Part shown: in pieces, positions 63,152 to 64,000 of the stretch
How the letters are laid out: each line of letters begins with the position of its first letter
How positions within the stretch are numbered: position 1 is the stretch's first letter
Assembly: GCF_011397635.1 (NCBI RefSeq)
Contig: NC_064767.1
Location: 22,122,537-22,186,536, forward strand
Direction: 5' to 3'
Source of the DNA: Epinephelus fuscoguttatus
Taxonomy: Eukaryota > Chordata > Actinopteri > Perciformes > Serranidae
Length of the DNA stretch: 64,000 bases
The notes under the pieces: model-generated
What the model saw: only the letters and a program-made list of their open reading frames with translations
What the model was told of the DNA's origin: nothing
Database searches by the model: none
Made by a program: the position numbers and the translations under genes

Positions 63152-63958
63152 ATGTCTTATCACGACGAGGAGAGCTCGGACATCGGACCGGTCGGTCAAT
63201 CCAAGTTGGAGAGCTTCCTGTTCAGTAAGAACCATTGAAACACAGTTTATCAGTTCAGCTCAGGTGGCGCACACGTGGGTCTCCTCTGTGGTGTGTCGAC
63301 AGTGAAGAAGCTGCTTTGATGTTTAGTGCACTAATTTACATGCAATAAAAAAATGCCATTAAAATCCTGCTGGTTTTGATGTGTCTTCCAGGCTGCGAGC
63401 TGTCCTCTAAAGTACCTTTCTACACTTTCCAAGGAGACGAAGAGGAGGACCTGGAGCACTTCCTTGAACTTAGAACAGTATGTACAGTTGCAGCAGAGTT
63501 TGTATAATCCCACTCACTGCGTGCACCACTTCAACGCAGGATTCACATCAAAGTGTGTATTTAAATATCTGAGGCTGTTGCACCATAGTGATGTGTAAAA
63601 TCAGGTAAACCAGGTTTGAATAAATGTCAGCTGACTGAATTCTTCTGATTCCTGCAGGTGTGCCTGGGAGAAGGCTGCAAAGAGGAAAGCAATGTGGTGG
63701 AGGTAACCGCCATGAACCACCAAGGAAAGACTATTTCAGTGCCCATCGCCAACCTTCACACCAGCTGTCTGCCCATGGTACAGTACAGTGACTTCTCTCT
63801 ACGTGCACATTAATGAACAGCACATGGTAGAGACGTGTCTTAACCGTTACCTTCTTTATCTCAGGTGAGTCTCGGAGAGTTTGAGCTGAAGGCGCCGGTG
63901 ACCATCCGGCTGAAGGCTGGGACAGGACCAGTCACTGTCAGCGGGTTACACCTCATAG
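63152..63958 (+). CDS. npm3: Nucleoplasmin-family histone chaperone NPM3, first four coding exons (partial)
   Basis: Nucleoplasmins are pentameric histone chaperones of the nucleus and nucleolus. Coding exons: 63152-63224, 63392-63477, 63658-63777, 63865-63958. The last has a GTAAGC donor and the gene runs off the window. The start MSYHDEESSDIGPVG leads into the core beta-barrel: FLFSCELSSKVPFYTF, an acidic loop GDEEEDLEH (the A1 tract), VCLGEGCKEESNVVEVTAMN, SVPIANLHTSCLPMVSL, PVTIRLKAGTGPVTVSG. The FxCELS, NVVEV, VPVANL-like and PVTFRLKSGSGPV-like blocks match human NPM3 best. Position next to oga is the same in human. Missing: the end of the barrel and the acidic tail. Confidence 0.92.
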
Positions 63959-64000
63959 GTAAGCCCCCCAGTGCAACTAATGGCCCACTGAGAATATATC

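Noticed and set aside
1-64000. CRISPR arrays, rRNA, bacterial operons, retroviral or phage genes
   Set aside because: Tandem repeats here are simple microsatellites; no regularly spaced repeats, ribosomal sequence or viral gene blocks were seen.

Overview
The window looks like nuclear DNA from a teleost fish, probably a spiny-rayed (percomorph) species. Genes are interrupted by many short GT-AG introns, intergenic DNA is AT-rich and full of CA/GT microsatellites, and there are several fish-type DNA transposons and a tRNA-derived SINE. There are no prokaryotic operons, rRNA genes or CRISPR arrays. I reassembled exons by matching translated segments to vertebrate families I know and checking splice sites and phase by hand. 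Every internal junction in the four main genes joins in frame.  Layout: (1) 1-4.9 kb, minus strand: the 5' end of a prominin gene (a non-coding first exon, the signal-peptide exon, and the start of the next coding exon). Its intron carries a 2-kb TTAA-flanked transposon with long inverted arms. (2) 9.1-28 kb, minus strand: ldb1, the LIM-domain-binding cofactor, complete. It has ten coding exons for the short protein, a proximal non-coding first exon near 19.85 kb, and a distal first coding exon at 27.95 kb that gives the long N-terminus. (3) 28-37.5 kb: no gene recognised. It holds microsatellites, purine/pyrimidine tracts, a nested hAT/MITE and other small transposons. (4) 37.65-48.2 kb, plus strand: pprc1 (PGC-1-related coactivator), complete, 14 coding exons. 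(5) 49.9-60.0 kb, plus strand: oga (O-GlcNAcase, formerly mgea5), complete, 18 coding exons, with several possible poly(A) sites out to 62.8 kb. (6) 63.15 kb to the window end, plus strand: the first four coding exons of a nucleoplasmin gene, npm3.  LDB1, PPRC1, OGA and NPM3 are also clustered on human 10q24.3, so this is a conserved block of vertebrate synteny. The genes share no pathway. They are a transcription-complex scaffold, a mitochondrial-biogenesis coactivator, an enzyme removing O-GlcNAc from nuclear and cytosolic proteins, and a histone chaperone. The prominin is the surprising neighbour. PROM1 lies near LDB2, KCNIP4 and PPARGC1A on human 4p15, so a prominin beside ldb1 and pprc1 suggests the third prominin (prom3), which mammals such as human lack.  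I did not find a new molecular system. The most useful observations are the probable prom3, the two alternative ldb1 first exons, a GC-AG intron in pprc1, the TAACGTTA palindromes at two promoters, and the nested transposons.
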